64,000 bases of DNA from Candidatus Desulfosporosinus nitrosoreducens (GTDB lineage: Bacteria; Bacillota; Desulfitobacteriia; Desulfitobacteriales; Desulfitobacteriaceae), in NCBI RefSeq assembly GCF_030954495.1, contig NZ_JAVHUW010000048.1, forward strand, positions 1 through 64,000, read 5' to 3'. Below the pieces are notes generated by a model. The model was given only the letters and a program-made list of their open reading frames with translations. It searched no databases and was not told the origin of the DNA. Below, piece after piece: positions 1-7,563 of the stretch. Position 1 is the stretch's first letter, and every line of letters begins with the position of its first letter. Position numbers and translations under genes: made by a program.

Positions 1-137
1 TTAATGAACAATTGTTTAGAGCTTCGCCCTTTGTGCGGGAGTTTGTGGCTTTTAGTATCAATCACTATCAAAACGGCAACGAACCGGTTCAAGCAAGCGG
101 CTACAGGGACTATTACCGGTATTATTTCAATAAGTAG
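1..137 (+). CDS. 3' end of a truncated gene, unknown product
   Basis: An open frame enters from the left edge (first full codon at base 3) and ends at the TAG at 135-137, giving 44 residues that finish RDYYRYYFNK. The stretch before it (FVREFVAFSINHYQNGNEP) loosely recalls the C-terminal part of phosphate-type (PstS-like) substrate-binding proteins, but this is only an impression. The start, length and function lie outside the window. A 132-bp dispersed repeat begins directly after the stop codon. Confidence 0.45.
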   Translation, partial: NEQLFRASPFVREFVAFSINHYQNGNEPVQASGYRDYYRYYFNK

Positions 138-269
138 ATAAAGAAGACTTGATTCAGGTAGAGTTTTAAATCCATCTGAATCTTAGTCGCATTTATCCAG
201 GGACTTAGCCGCTCTTAACTCACCGCTTGCCGAAGCGGGAGTCTTAGAGCGGATTAGTCAGCGGATAAA
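138..269 (+). repeat. Dispersed 132-bp repeat, copy A
   Basis: This stretch matches the reverse complement of 19541-19672 over 132 bases with 9 mismatches and no gaps (about 93%). It contains inverted segments: GATTCAGG..CTGAATC around 151-182 and ACTCACCGCTT..AAGCGGGAGT around 218-243. Both would fold into hairpins as RNA or single-stranded DNA. It starts one base after the stop of the upstream gene. It encodes no protein and could be a MITE-like or REP-like element; no terminal target duplication was recognised. Confidence 0.8.
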
Positions 270-272
270 GAA

Positions 273-321
273 AGCAACAGCCGCATTTCAGAAATTGATT
301 GCGTGAAATGCGACTGTTGCT
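273..321 (-). terminator. Long hairpin, probable terminator of xpt
   Basis: Arms 273-290 and 304-321 are complementary at 17 of 18 positions with a 13-base loop. The one mismatch is C-A on the plus strand but a G-U wobble on the minus strand, and a T-rich run (TTCTTTAT) follows on the minus strand. This suggests it ends the minus-strand xpt transcript, whose stop codon is 86 bases away. Confidence 0.55.
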
Positions 322-406
322 AAGACTCTAAGCCCAAAAGCCAAACCGGTGGTCTTTTCAGCGTGAAGAAAAGCTGTTGTGCGTGAGTGATTTTAGTTGC
401 TAAGTG

Positions 407-979
407 TTACTTAAAAATGACTTGGCCGTCCTTTATTGAATCGATAATCGCTAAAGATTCCAATTGAACACCTGTTTCTTCGACGCGTTTTCGGCCCTCT
501 TGAAATGTTTTTTCGATGACGATACCTGCTCCGGCAATTTCCGCCTTACTTTGAGAGAGTAAACTGATCAGCCCCAGGAGCGCGCTTCCGCTGGCCAGAA
601 AATCATCGATAATTAAGACCTTGTCCTTAGGGGTTAGGAATTCCCGGGATATTTTAATGGAGTATTCCTGGTCTTTGGTATAAGAATAAACTTTAGCTTC
701 ATAGACATCCTGGTTCATATTAATCCCCGCGTGTTTTTTCGCAAACACCACAGGAATATAATTGAAGTACTGAGCCGCAATACTGGCGATGGCAATACCG
801 GAGGTTTCAATGGTTACTATTTTGGTTACTTCTTTATCTGAAAACCGGCGTTTGAACTCTTTGCCGATTTCATTGAACAACCTAATGTCTAATTGGTGAT
901 TGAGAAAATTATCGACCTTGATGATCCGATTTTCGATTATCCTGGCGTCGGCGCGAATTTTATCTTTTAAGAGCTGCAT
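407..979 (-). CDS. xpt: Xanthine phosphoribosyltransferase
   Basis: The 190-residue product matches the usual length (about 190-195) and layout of Xpt, which converts xanthine and PRPP to XMP in cytoplasmic purine salvage. It begins MQLLKDKI. The PRPP-binding loop VLIIDDFLASGSA lies near residues 122-134, preceded by the family segment IETSGIAIASIAAQYF and the hood segment FAKKHAG. It is a single gene with no pbuX permease beside it. A terminator-like hairpin sits in the leader just upstream (1004-1027), so expression may be attenuated. I found no guanine-riboswitch aptamer. Enzyme identity is firm; regulation is inferred. Confidence 0.93.
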   Translation of the reverse strand: MQLLKDKIRADARIIENRIIKVDNFLNHQLDIRLFNEIGKEFKRRFSDKEVTKIVTIETSGIAIASIAAQYFNYIPVVFAKKHAGINMNQDVYEAKVYSYTKDQEYSIKISREFLTPKDKVLIIDDFLASGSALLGLISLLSQSKAEIAGAGIVIEKTFQEGRKRVEETGVQLESLAIIDSIKDGQVIFK

Positions 980-1003
980 GCTGGTAATACTCCCTTCTTA
1001 AAT

Positions 1004-1027
1004 GAAAAAACTCCTGAATCAAGGAGT
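1004..1027 (-). terminator. Attenuator-type hairpin in the xpt leader
   Basis: On the minus strand a 6-bp stem (ACTCCT..AGGAGT, plus-strand bases 1010-1027) with a 6-base loop is followed by TTTTTT. It lies about 25 bases upstream of the xpt start and no minus-strand gene precedes it, so it is more likely a leader attenuator than the end of another gene. Confidence 0.6.
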
Positions 1028-1164
1028 GACATAGAAATAGAATGTAATAATAACAAGGATAACTTGAATATCGAAAAAAATCAATAAAGGATTCTTTGGA
1101 CTTTTCGCAGTAACCTTCCAAAGGTTTGGCTGAAGAAATTCGTATTACTTTAAAGGGGAAAGCG

Positions 1165-1776
1165 ATGAATACGACAATCAGAAAAATGATGCTCACAGAG
1201 TTTAAGGGCATCTATCAAAGAATTGAGCTTGATTTTGCGGAGGGCGAATATGCCCCTTACGATGTCCTGGCGGCACAGCTTGCAAAGGGAGTACAAAAAG
1301 GCTATCTTTTGCAATGGGATAAAAAAGATGTCGGCTATGCCCTATGCGCAGACGGGTGCGCCAACGGCCATGTCCTCATCAGCTTATTGGCTGTGTATGA
1401 AGAATTTAGAAACAGGGGTCTGGGATCAATTTTTCTGGAAGATTTAATAACTGATTTTTCCCGGAATCAAGGTATTATTGTTGAGGTTGAGAAGCCCGAG
1501 AATTCAAAATCCGCTGCAGAAAGAGAACTTCGCGCCGGGAGAATAAGGTTTTATCAAAACGCCGGGTTTTATTTGGTTCCGGACATCGACTACATAATCT
1601 GGGATGTTCCTATGCACCTGATGATACGCCCGCTAAAAGCGTCATTGACGACTATGAATAAGCAGATAGGACAAATCATACGGGCAATATACCTCGATTT
1701 AATGGGAAAACGTTATCTGCATAAATTAGAATTTAATAGGTCCGCCCCTCTAGCCCGGGAAATCGGTCGCAATTAG
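1165..1776 (+). CDS. GNAT family N-acetyltransferase
   Basis: A 203-residue protein beginning MNTTIRKMMLTEFKGIY. The ATG at 1165 is preferred over a TTG at 1126 because AAAGGGG lies 8-10 bases upstream. The acetyl-CoA-binding motif A appears as LAVYEEFRNRGLGSIFLEDLI (residues about 76-96; the R-x-x-G-x-G/S core is present). GNAT enzymes transfer an acetyl group from acetyl-CoA to an amine; the substrate cannot be read from the sequence. The C-terminal part (DIDYIIWDVPMHLMIRPL) is typical of small Firmicutes acetyltransferases. It is divergent from xpt and not obviously in an operon. Confidence 0.8.
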   Translation: MNTTIRKMMLTEFKGIYQRIELDFAEGEYAPYDVLAAQLAKGVQKGYLLQWDKKDVGYALCADGCANGHVLISLLAVYEEFRNRGLGSIFLEDLITDFSRNQGIIVEVEKPENSKSAAERELRAGRIRFYQNAGFYLVPDIDYIIWDVPMHLMIRPLKASLTTMNKQIGQIIRAIYLDLMGKRYLHKLEFNRSAPLAREIGRN

Positions 1777-1819
1777 CAAAGAGGCTTTGCCATCCTGTTA
1801 TCCTCCTTGTCACCCCACC

Positions 1820-2746
1820 TTAGTTATCAATGTTTCTTTTACCTAATTTTCTCCACGAAGTAATCAATTCGTGATTTAGGAGCTGCTCTGTGAAAGCTTC
1901 CGTAACCTCGGATGTTTCGTGATTTTTTGGTTGTATCAGGTAAAAAGAGCGGGTCAGCCGCTTGCCCTTTATTCTAAGCGACTTTAATTCTTTGGCATTT
2001 AACTCTTTGCGTACAATCCAGCGCGAGACAAGTGCAATTCCTAAACCTGTGCTAACTGCCTGTTTCACGGCTTGACTGCTTCCGAAGATGTAAGCCTTTC
2101 TGACATTGATGCCCCATTCTTTAATAAGCTTGTCACTAAAAGCGCGGGTTCCCGAGCCGCTCTCCCTGAGAATCCAGACTTGATCCTGAAGATGTTCCGA
2201 AGTTGCGATGGGAAGCCGGGCCAAGGCGTGTTGATTAGGAACAACTAAGATAATTTCATCCTCCATGATGGAGTGGATCAGAATATCCGAATGATCGACT
2301 TCTCCCTCCACAAGGGCAACGTCTAACTGATTCGTTCGCACAGCCTGGATGATTTCCTCCGTATTGGCTATAGAGGTTTCAATGTCTACCTTTGGGTATT
2401 GAGCTGCGAACTCAGCCACTGCAAAAGGCAAAATATATTCTCCGATAGTATAGCTGGCTCCAACTTTTAGAGTACCTGTGACCACGTTGGACAGCTGTTT
2501 TATTTCTTGTAGGGCCTTGTTGTGCAAACGTAAAATTTGCTTGGCATATTTATAGTAGATCTCGCCCGCTTGGGTAAGTTCCAAGTGGTTTGACGAGCTG
2601 TCGACGAGTTTGGTGCCGAGTTCTTCTTCTAAAGTCTGTATTTGCAAACTGACATTAGGGTGTGATAAATAAAGCTCTTCGGCGGCATGAGAAAAGTTTT
2701 TGTGCTCGACTACAGTAACGAAGGTTTTTAAAGGATCGTTGATCAT
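1820..2746 (-). CDS. LysR family transcriptional regulator
   Basis: The 308-residue product has the LysR layout: an N-terminal winged helix-turn-helix (FVTVVEHKNFSHAAEELYLSHPNVSLQIQTLEEELG, residues about 9-44) and a two-lobed periplasmic-binding-type effector domain (from about residue 90, starting GTLKVGASYTIGEYILP). The start is an ATG with AGAGGTG upstream. It is divergent from the DNA glycosylase gene, across 167 bases that would hold both promoters. The effector and targets are unknown; the family resembles CysL/YwfK-type regulators, but I cannot name it further. Confidence 0.88.
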   Translation of the reverse strand: MINDPLKTFVTVVEHKNFSHAAEELYLSHPNVSLQIQTLEEELGTKLVDSSSNHLELTQAGEIYYKYAKQILRLHNKALQEIKQLSNVVTGTLKVGASYTIGEYILPFAVAEFAAQYPKVDIETSIANTEEIIQAVRTNQLDVALVEGEVDHSDILIHSIMEDEIILVVPNQHALARLPIATSEHLQDQVWILRESGSGTRAFSDKLIKEWGINVRKAYIFGSSQAVKQAVSTGLGIALVSRWIVRKELNAKELKSLRIKGKRLTRSFYLIQPKNHETSEVTEAFTEQLLNHELITSWRKLGKRNIDN

Positions 2747-2913
2747 AGCTGCACCTCTGGTTTTAGATTTCCAATTAATAGATTCCTATAATGATACTTC
2801 TTTTTCTACACTTTAACAATGTCCCGGTCCTTACATTACCGTTAAGCATACATTAATTCGGACGGTCCGTGGAATTATAAAAAACAAGCGAACTGAGAGG
2901 GGGTGGAGTTGGT

Positions 2914-3807
2914 ATGCCTGAAATACCTGAGATGGAGATATACAGGGATTATTTAAATAAGTGGGTAAAAGGCAAAGAGATCAAAAAAGTCAAAGTCTTA
3001 AGGGTTAAAAGTGTAAATATGGAAAGTACGGCTTTTTGCCAAAGCGTTATGGGTAAGTTGATTCGCGCTATTACCCGCAGAGGCAAATATATTATTTTTC
3101 ATCTTGACGACGGACATTTCCTCTTAACACATATGATGCTGGACGGCAGAATGTTTTTGCTGCCCTTAACAAACCAGAAAAATAGCCCGGAGTTTAAAGA
3201 AATAATGTCGGAGATCCTTGAGGGTAAGGCGGAAGATTTGCGGCAGCGAATTAAAGGCTTACCGGGAAAACCGAGTGTTGTTTTTATTTTAAATGATGAT
3301 TCTATACTCTTTTTCTGCAGTCTTACTTTAGGGTATTTGCATTACTTAAGGCAAGATGAACTTGAAAGCAAATTAGGTGAATTAGGCAGTGATCCTTTAG
3401 ATTCCCAATTTAAGGCTCTGGAATTCACCCGCTTAATCAAAGGAAAAAGAGGAATGATCAAACCTTGGCTAATGAATCCCAAGAATATAGCCGGGGTGGG
3501 AAATGCCTATTCAAACGAAGCTCTGTTTAGGGCGGGCATTTTGCCCACTCGTCTGATTTCAGCCATAAGCGATGCCGACAGTGTTGCTTTATTTAATGCT
3601 TTAGTAACGATTCTTCAGGATTCCATTCGCCTGGGCGGCGACATGGAGGAACCCTTTGCGCCTTGGGACGATTTTACCGGCGGATATAATCCCCAGTTTC
3701 AGGTTTACGAACGGACTGGAGAGCCATGCTTAAATTGTAAAACTGTCATTAAAAAATCAGAGGTTGGAGGCCGGAATGCCTTCTACTGTCCGCACTGTCA
3801 GAAATAA
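2914..3807 (+). CDS. Fpg/Nei family DNA glycosylase
   Basis: A base-excision-repair glycosylase/AP lyase of 297 residues. The mature N-terminus is PEIPEME, giving the catalytic proline and glutamate of the Fpg/Nei family (usual form PELPEVE). The conserved lysine occurs in RRGKYIIF near residue 57. A C-terminal zinc finger is complete (CLNC and CPHC, residues about 276-296). The helix-two-turn-helix region includes NPKNIAGVGNAYSNEALF. The divergent PEIPEME start and spacing make the exact substrate range (8-oxoguanine, formamidopyrimidine or oxidised pyrimidines) uncertain, so I do not use the symbol mutM. A strong RBS (GAGGGGGTGG) precedes the ATG. The HD gene follows 29 bases later, probably in one operon. 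Confidence 0.85.
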   Translation: MPEIPEMEIYRDYLNKWVKGKEIKKVKVLRVKSVNMESTAFCQSVMGKLIRAITRRGKYIIFHLDDGHFLLTHMMLDGRMFLLPLTNQKNSPEFKEIMSEILEGKAEDLRQRIKGLPGKPSVVFILNDDSILFFCSLTLGYLHYLRQDELESKLGELGSDPLDSQFKALEFTRLIKGKRGMIKPWLMNPKNIAGVGNAYSNEALFRAGILPTRLISAISDADSVALFNALVTILQDSIRLGGDMEEPFAPWDDFTGGYNPQFQVYERTGEPCLNCKTVIKKSEVGGRNAFYCPHCQK

Positions 3808-3836
3808 TTCAGCAAAGAACTGAAGGAGCTTGCCAA

Positions 3837-4505
3837 ATGTCCACATTTAAGGAATTCGATGCCCATTTGCTGAACGAGCAAAAACCTTCCAGCTATTTCA
3901 ATGAGTTAAGCAAAACCGGAGTATTTAGGGTAAAATATCCTTATACGCTGCTGGGAGACTTAAAGCAAGTACCTCAATCGCCGAAACATCACCCGGAAGG
4001 AAATGTCTGGAACCACACCATGTTAGTCTTGGACAATGCAGGAGAAAGGAAACATCTTAGCCAAAATCCAAGGGTATTTATGTGGTCAGCTTTGCTCCAT
4101 GATTTGGGTAAAGCATCTGCAACCAGACTAACTAAAGGGAGAATCACCGCTTATGATCATGATAAGCTGGGAGAGAGGCTTGCCGTTAAGTTTCTTAAAG
4201 AACTTACCGATGAGGATGCTTTTATATACCAAGTAGCCAAAATGGTAAGGTGGCATATGCAAATACTCTTCGTTACTAAAGGACTGCCTTTTGCGGATAT
4301 TGACAGGATGGCCTCTGAGGTCTCCGTCCGCGAGATAGCCCTACTAGGGCTATGTGACCGCTTAGGCAGAGGAAACCTAACCCTTGACAAGAAGCTGGAA
4401 GAAGAAAAAAGCATTCTAACTTTCTTGGAAAAATGCACGGGTTATTTAAACTCTGAAATTAATCCGGAGTCTTTCTTGGGCTCAGGGGATAATAGATTGG
4501 TATAA
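3837..4505 (+). CDS. HD domain-containing hydrolase
   Basis: This 222-residue protein carries an HD metal-dependent phosphohydrolase signature: His near residue 60 (HPEGNVWNHTM), HD at 88-89 in LLHDLGKA, and a later Asp in LGLCDRLGRG. The segment HHPEGNVWNHTMLVLDNA closely resembles the HD domain of bacterial CCA-adding tRNA nucleotidyltransferases, but the nucleotidyltransferase head is absent. It is therefore a stand-alone HD domain. Its substrate (nucleotide, 2',3'-cyclic phosphate or other) is unknown. It follows the glycosylase gene closely and may be co-transcribed. Confidence 0.8.
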   Translation: MSTFKEFDAHLLNEQKPSSYFNELSKTGVFRVKYPYTLLGDLKQVPQSPKHHPEGNVWNHTMLVLDNAGERKHLSQNPRVFMWSALLHDLGKASATRLTKGRITAYDHDKLGERLAVKFLKELTDEDAFIYQVAKMVRWHMQILFVTKGLPFADIDRMASEVSVREIALLGLCDRLGRGNLTLDKKLEEEKSILTFLEKCTGYLNSEINPESFLGSGDNRLV

Positions 4506-4557
4506 AGAGCGACTTCCCGGATAGAGTTAATAAGACAAGGTTGTGAGGTGCGGATTA

Positions 4558-4812
4558 ATGATTATAGGTTTTGGCTTTGGAAGCCCCATGCAGAGTATTA
4601 TTATGCTTTTGCTTACTTCACTGCTTAGCCTTGTTATTTACCGGAGTTTGCGAAATGTAGGACGTGGCAGGCCAGACCCGATAAGCCTGAGAGAGCAGCG
4701 CAGGCAATATTATTATACCCAGAGGCAAAAGGCGCGAGAATATATCCGTGAATTTGACTTGACGGATGAAGAAATTGAACAAAAGCTGGACAAAGAATTC
4801 GGAAAGAATTAA
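4558..4812 (+). CDS. Small membrane-anchored protein, unknown function
   Basis: An 84-residue protein with a hydrophobic N-terminal segment (MIIGFGFGSPMQSIIMLLLTSLLSLVIYR, one membrane span). A charged, mostly helical cytoplasmic part follows, with many Arg, Gln and Tyr residues and the end FDLTDEEIEQKLDKEFGKN. The ATG at 4558 is chosen over a GTG at 4543 because GTGAGGTG lies about 8 bases before it. I do not recognise the family. It sits between the HD gene and the M42 peptidase on the same strand. Confidence 0.6.
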   Translation: MIIGFGFGSPMQSIIMLLLTSLLSLVIYRSLRNVGRGRPDPISLREQRRQYYYTQRQKAREYIREFDLTDEEIEQKLDKEFGKN

Positions 4813-4930
4813 AGGGATTTGTGAATTTTTTCGAAATCCTAGTATTTTTGATGTTAAAATTATTTGAGACATTTAAAGATATTTAAAGGTGCTTGAAAAA
4901 CATCAAACATGAATGGAAGCAGGGATGTAA

Positions 4931-5971
4931 ATGGATTTTGCAGATTTAACCTATATCATGAAGCAGTTAATTCAACTTTGTTCAATTTCCAGTCCGGCGG
5001 GCAATACCCAAAAGATTATGGATTATCTGAGCAGAGAATTAGACGAATTAGGCATCTCTTATAATTCCACGCATAAGGGAGCTTTAATCGCGACGATTTC
5101 AGGTAAAGAAAGGAGTATCCACCGTCATATTGTAGCTCATGTCGATACTCTCGGGGCTATGGTTAAGGAAATCAAGCCCAACGGCAGGCTAAAGCTGACT
5201 AAAATCGGCGGTTATAATTGGAACAGCCTGGAAGGCGCCCTTTGCTATCTTGAGACTGGGGCGGGAAACCGGTATTCGGGTACCATTCTCAACACTCACG
5301 CTTCGGTCCACGTCTATGAAGATCATGCCAAACAGGAACGCAATGATGACACTATGGAAGTGCGTATTGATGAAAAGGTGAAAAATCAAGATGATGTGGC
5401 AGCTTTAGGTATTGCCGTCGGTGATTTTGTTTCCTTTGATCCTCGGCTTCGGGTAACCGACAGCGGCTTTATCAATAGCCGCCACCTTGATGACAAAGCC
5501 AGTGCTGCCGTTCTGCTGGGGGTTCTCAAATATCTCCGGGAGAATAATCTGCCGCTGCCCTATACGACAAACATAATGTTCAGCAATAATGAGGAGATTG
5601 GCTATGGCGGCAATGCCGGTATAACTCCGGAAACAAAAGAATATTTGGTCGTGGACATGGGTGCAGTCGGTGAGGGACAAGCAACGGATGAATTTTGTGT
5701 TTCGATCTGCGCTAAAGATTCCTCCGGCCCTTATCATTTCGGCTTGCGCCAAAAATTAGTACAATTAGCCCAAGAACATAAAATCTATTATAAAGTTGAT
5801 GTCTATCCGCATTATGGTTCTGATGCCAGTTCGGCCTTGCGTGCCGGCTTTGACATTGTGCATGGTTTAATCGGGCCGGGAATTGATGCTTCGCACGGAC
5901 ATGAACGCACTCATAAGGAGGCTCTTGCCAATACTGCCGGGTTGCTCCTGCATTATCTTTTGGCGCAATAA
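4931..5971 (+). CDS. M42 family metallopeptidase (FrvX-like aminopeptidase)
   Basis: The 346-residue cytoplasmic protein has the co-catalytic metal sites of M42 aminopeptidases: AHVDT (His70, Asp72), the central Asp in SRHLDDKASAA, the catalytic Glu pair in FSNNEEIGYGG, an Asp in EYLVVDMGAVG and the terminal His in SHGHERTH. Members form large tetrahedral particles that trim short peptides, which is consistent with peptide turnover. The extra PDZ-like/dimer segment between the metal ligands (residues about 85-180) is present. The start ATG has GCAGGGATGTAA upstream. Substrate preference cannot be predicted. Confidence 0.88.
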   Translation: MDFADLTYIMKQLIQLCSISSPAGNTQKIMDYLSRELDELGISYNSTHKGALIATISGKERSIHRHIVAHVDTLGAMVKEIKPNGRLKLTKIGGYNWNSLEGALCYLETGAGNRYSGTILNTHASVHVYEDHAKQERNDDTMEVRIDEKVKNQDDVAALGIAVGDFVSFDPRLRVTDSGFINSRHLDDKASAAVLLGVLKYLRENNLPLPYTTNIMFSNNEEIGYGGNAGITPETKEYLVVDMGAVGEGQATDEFCVSICAKDSSGPYHFGLRQKLVQLAQEHKIYYKVDVYPHYGSDASSALRAGFDIVHGLIGPGIDASHGHERTHKEALANTAGLLLHYLLAQ

Positions 5972-6066
5972 TGCAGATTCTTTGGCGGGCACAAGGATAA
6001 AGGCCTTGAACGCGGAGACGCTCAAAGCCTTTTTTGTCAGCAGGTAGCAGTGCTCTGATTCTCAGT

Positions 6067-7014
6067 TTATGACTTGAGAAAATAGATGGAGCAAACCGCT
6101 CCAATTATAATAATCAAAAGTGCAATGCTCACCGCTAATAATGTTTGCTGCAGGTTATATAAGGGTTTTGACCTGCCCATGTCAATAATCCTGTTATACA
6201 GGTTTGGTGACAGTTGTTCAAGAATTTTCAGTTTCTCAGGCAAAGTGGTCGACGATCCGGTAATTTCTTGAAACATATTGCACAATTGCTCGTTTTTCCA
6301 TTGCACGATCCGCTCCAGGGCTTTTGTCCGCGTAAGGGGCTGCGGGGTATGCGGAGTGTTGAATTCGAAACTTACGGTCAATCCGCTTCTGCGCAATTCC
6401 TGCTCGGAATAGCCGGCATCGTTTAATCCCTTGATAAAGGCGGCACACATGGTCTGATCCTGCAAAGTGACGCTTATTTCCATTGTCAATTCCGAGGGCT
6501 GTGAAAATTCCCCTAACTTAAAACCGGTCAGCCACCAGTGTTTATCTTGCCTGGTGAAAAGCTCTTTGCCGTTTTTCTTTAATGTTGATGACATTTGTAA
6601 AAGCTCGTCGTTAGTGGCGCTTTGATAAAGGGTGCCAAAGATTAAACTGGAAAGGGTTCGTTTGGAAGACTTTGTATACACTCCTATTTCCGACCCGGTG
6701 ACTAAATCGTATTGGCCTTTCCAAAAGCCAATCAGCCATTCTTTATTGTTGTACTGAAAGGTAATCGGTTCACAATCTATAATCATTCCCGTAGGTGCTG
6801 CCGCTTCATCAAAAAAACGGCGGTATCCTATTTTTCTCTGCCAGGGGTCCATATTAGAATAAAAAATATCTTGTTCAGGATCATAGGAATAACCGGTAAT
6901 TTCTATTATTTCATCCAAAGCGTCAATACCTGTTTCTTCAGGTAAGGCTCCGAAATTTTTGTAATTGTCCCATCTGATCGGTTCTTCATCGAATATATTG
7001 ATTTGTTCGGACAA
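6067..7014 (-). CDS. DUF4474 domain-containing membrane protein
   Basis: The protein is 315 residues if translation starts at the TTG at 7014, which has GGGGAGGTG 6 bases upstream; an ATG at 7068 is less likely. The central part (YSYDPEQDIFYSNMDPWQRKIGYRRFFDE followed by CEPITFQYNNKEWLIGFWKGQY and GSEIGVY) matches what I know of DUF4474, a domain of unknown function common in Clostridia. The C-terminus has one hydrophobic span (LLAVSIALLIIIIGAVCSIYF), predicting a tail-anchored protein with the domain in the cytoplasm. It is monocistronic and convergent with the M42 gene. Confidence 0.75.
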   Translation of the reverse strand: MSEQINIFDEEPIRWDNYKNFGALPEETGIDALDEIIEITGYSYDPEQDIFYSNMDPWQRKIGYRRFFDEAAAPTGMIIDCEPITFQYNNKEWLIGFWKGQYDLVTGSEIGVYTKSSKRTLSSLIFGTLYQSATNDELLQMSSTLKKNGKELFTRQDKHWWLTGFKLGEFSQPSELTMEISVTLQDQTMCAAFIKGLNDAGYSEQELRRSGLTVSFEFNTPHTPQPLTRTKALERIVQWKNEQLCNMFQEITGSSTTLPEKLKILEQLSPNLYNRIIDMGRSKPLYNLQQTLLAVSIALLIIIIGAVCSIYFLKS

Positions 7015-7563
7015 GCAAAACACCTCCCCTTTGTACATAGTACGGACTTGTGGTAGGGAATGGTGCATTAAATTAAAAATTTAGTTGAGATCAAGTCAGG
7101 GATTGGGGCTGAAATGTTTGATGCTGGGTATTAGCGGAAATGCGCTGGGCTCTTGTTATCAAGATTGAGCCTGGTAAACTAAAAATAGGAAGAAATTAAA
7201 ATTACTGATTATCCAATTATAAAATAGTATATTTACATTGACTGCTGTTATACATTAATATAAACCATATTATTTAGTTAAGTTTAAATTGCCGATTATT
7301 AAGAGAGCAGGTAGTTTTTATCATAACTGTGAAACGACATCTCATAATGTGAAACCAGAGAATAAGTTATTTAGCAGCTGGCCCCATATTGCTGCTGATA
7401 TGGCTCCCAATAGGTACCTAACCAGCCGTATAATTTCCGTGGCCTCAATGCTAATTTTGGAGAGATCTTACAATAGGTGCATACTATCAAATCATAAATT
7501 AAATATTCTTAACATTTCAAATAGTTTGATGTATCATATAACAAAGAAAAGGAGGAATAAGAG
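7015..7563. other. Non-coding stretch upstream of acs
   Basis: About 550 AT-rich bases separate the DUF4474 gene and acs, which diverge here. I see a probable sigma-A promoter near the right end (7509-7537), and a short inverted pair GGGCTC..GAGCCT at about 7147-7172. No riboswitch, tRNA or convincing gene was recognised; a 100-codon open frame at 7289-7591 lacks an RBS and covers the acs promoter. Confidence 0.6.
7509..7537 (+). promoter_or_regulatory. Probable sigma-A promoter of acs
   Basis: TTAACA and TATCAT are separated by 17 bases; the -10 ends 26 bases before the acs start codon, and a strong AAAGGAGG follows. Confidence 0.5.

Noticed and set aside
980..1170. Guanine riboswitch upstream of xpt
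   Set aside because: The conserved aptamer cores were not found on the minus strand, though an attenuator hairpin exists.
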